Below, in pieces: positions 63,141 through 64,000 of a stretch of 64,000 nt of DNA. The notes under the pieces were generated by a model that saw nothing but the letters and a program-made list of their open reading frames with translations, did not search any database and was not told the origin of the DNA. Where the stretch lies: NCBI RefSeq assembly GCF_011299595.1, contig NZ_CP049867.1, positions 2,852,001 through 2,916,000 on the forward strand, written 5' to 3'. Each line of letters opens with the position of its first letter. The stretch's first letter is position 1. The position numbers and the translations under genes were made by a program. The DNA is from Nocardioides sp. HDW12B (GTDB lineage: Bacteria; Actinomycetota; Actinomycetes; Propionibacteriales; Nocardioidaceae).

Positions 63141-63941
63141 GTGCTGCTGACCCTCACGACCGGTTCAGCGACGGCCGCGACGCCGGACCCGGACCTGCGC
63201 CTCGCGGTCGTCCTCGTCCTGCTCGTCGGGATCGCGGTCGCGGCGTCGTACGCCGGACGGCTCGGCGTGGCGCGCGAGCAGGTGACGGCCGCCGTCCGGG
63301 CGGTGGTCCAGCTGGCGGTCGTCTCGCTGGTGATCGCGGCGGCGCTGGCGTCGGTGTGGTGGTCGCTGGCCTTCGTCCTCCTCATGTACGGCGTCGCGAC
63401 GCTCACCTCCGCGCGTCGGCTCGACGTGGCGCGCCGCCAGGTCGTCTGGGTGGGGGCGGCGGTGGCAGCCGGCGCCCTGCCGGTGCTCGTCCTGGCGCTC
63501 GGGTCCGGGGTCGTGCCCTTCAACGGCGCCGGCGTCATCCCGGTCGCCGGGATCGTGATCGGCAACGTGATGACGGCCTCGACGCTCACCGGTCGACGCG
63601 CCTTCGACCAGCTCCGTGACCAGCGCGGCACCTACGAGGCGGCCCTCGCGCTGGGCCTCCCCGGACGGGACGCGGCCGAGCTCGTCGTACGACCCACGGC
63701 GCGCGAGGCCCTCCTGCCCGGCCTCGACCAGACCCGCACCGTCGGGCTCGTCACGCTGCCGGGCGCGTTCATCGGCGTCCTTCTTGGGGGCGGGACACCC
63801 CTGCAAGCCGGCGCCGCGCAGGTCCTCGTGCTCGTCGGCCTCATGGCCGGCCAGGCCGTCACGTGCGCGGTCCTCCTGCGCCTCGTCGCCACCCGCCGCG
63901 TCGTCCGCGCCGACCTCCGCGCCCACCCCCTGCCGCGCTGA
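63141..63941 (+). CDS. FetB/UPF0014-type ABC transporter permease
   Basis: A 266-residue membrane protein with about six to seven helices. SYAGRLGVAREQVTAAVRAVVQL, PVAGIVIGNVMTASTLTGRR and ALGLPGRDAAELVVRPTAREALLPGLDQTRTVGLVTLPGAF (in parts) match the UPF0014/FetB family. FetB works with an ATPase (FetA) in iron export and oxidative-stress resistance. The ATPase gene is not in the window. The GTG start is 40 bases after the ROK stop. Confidence 0.88.
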   Translation: MLLTLTTGSATAATPDPDLRLAVVLVLLVGIAVAASYAGRLGVAREQVTAAVRAVVQLAVVSLVIAAALASVWWSLAFVLLMYGVATLTSARRLDVARRQVVWVGAAVAAGALPVLVLALGSGVVPFNGAGVIPVAGIVIGNVMTASTLTGRRAFDQLRDQRGTYEAALALGLPGRDAAELVVRPTAREALLPGLDQTRTVGLVTLPGAFIGVLLGGGTPLQAGAAQVLVLVGLMAGQAVTCAVLLRLVATRRVVRADLRAHPLPR

Positions 63942-64000
63942 TGACCCCCCGCAGATTCGTTCACAAGAGCGTTCAGGCGACTGATGGGGTACTCCCACGT

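Overview
The window comes from a very GC-rich actinobacterium, most likely Nocardioides or a close relative in the Nocardioidaceae (inference). The evidence is GTG starts with no or weak Shine-Dalgarno sequence, GTGA/ATGA gene overlaps, F420-type enzymes (a Ddn-like protein and an LLM monooxygenase), an SKI2-like helicase with an actinobacterial C-terminal region, a plasmid-stabilization-like small protein, a DevRS-type two-component system, and many unlinked catabolic oxidoreductases. I annotate 60 protein genes. I see no rRNA, tRNA, CRISPR array, insertion sequence or prophage.

Layout, 0-14.5 kb: a TetR regulator; a GcvT-like protein translationally coupled to a phytoene-desaturase-like FAD oxidoreductase; a protein of unknown function; two tandem paralogous lipoproteins; a small-molecule kinase and a Nei-type DNA glycosylase on the minus strand; an atypical SDR; a GT4 glycosyltransferase; the minus-strand paaABCDE operon (phenylacetyl-CoA epoxidase) with a 26-bp palindrome at its start; a GNAT acetyltransferase. 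14.5-25 kb: a plasmid-stabilization-like protein, a flavin amine oxidase, an ArsB-type carrier, a membrane SpoIIE-type phosphatase, a Ddn-like protein, an SRPBCC plus FAD oxidoreductase pair and the helicase. 25-32.5 kb: a small secreted protein flanked by two oppositely oriented arrays of 22-bp repeats, azlCD, then a membrane protein coupled to a 905-residue LxxG-repeat surface protein followed by a TetR gene, then an M23 peptidase.

32.5-45 kb: a 57-residue basic protein, an LLM oxidoreductase, a response-regulator / stand-alone receiver / multi-PAS histidine kinase group, and an SsuD-like monooxygenase with flavin reductase diverging from a LysR regulator and an MHS-family carrier. A 13-bp motif is shared by both promoter regions. 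Next come a secreted 5'-nucleotidase with a PHO-box-like repeat upstream and an ACT-domain protein. 45-57.7 kb: a dormancy/stress-like group (DoxX-like membrane protein, tandem USP, DevS/DevR-like pair, PNPOx-like protein), a DksA/TraR zinc finger, an SDR epimerase, an MFS carrier, a Tat-exported PHP protein, a GH42 beta-galactosidase, a DUF2945 protein and a general stress PNPOx protein. 57.7-64 kb: the Entner-Doudoroff operon zwf-edd-eda ending in a 22-bp-arm hairpin, a divergent ROK regulator and a FetB-like permease.

The observations I consider most worth following are the two inverted 22-bp repeat arrays around the secreted gene at 25.4 kb, the LxxG-repeat surface protein operon with its palindromic upstream sites, the shared motif in the SsuD/LysR/MHS locus, the in-frame 18-bp minisatellite in the GcvT-like gene, and the octamer repeat upstream of the PNPOx gene. 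All functional assignments rest on reading motifs by eye. No database search was run.
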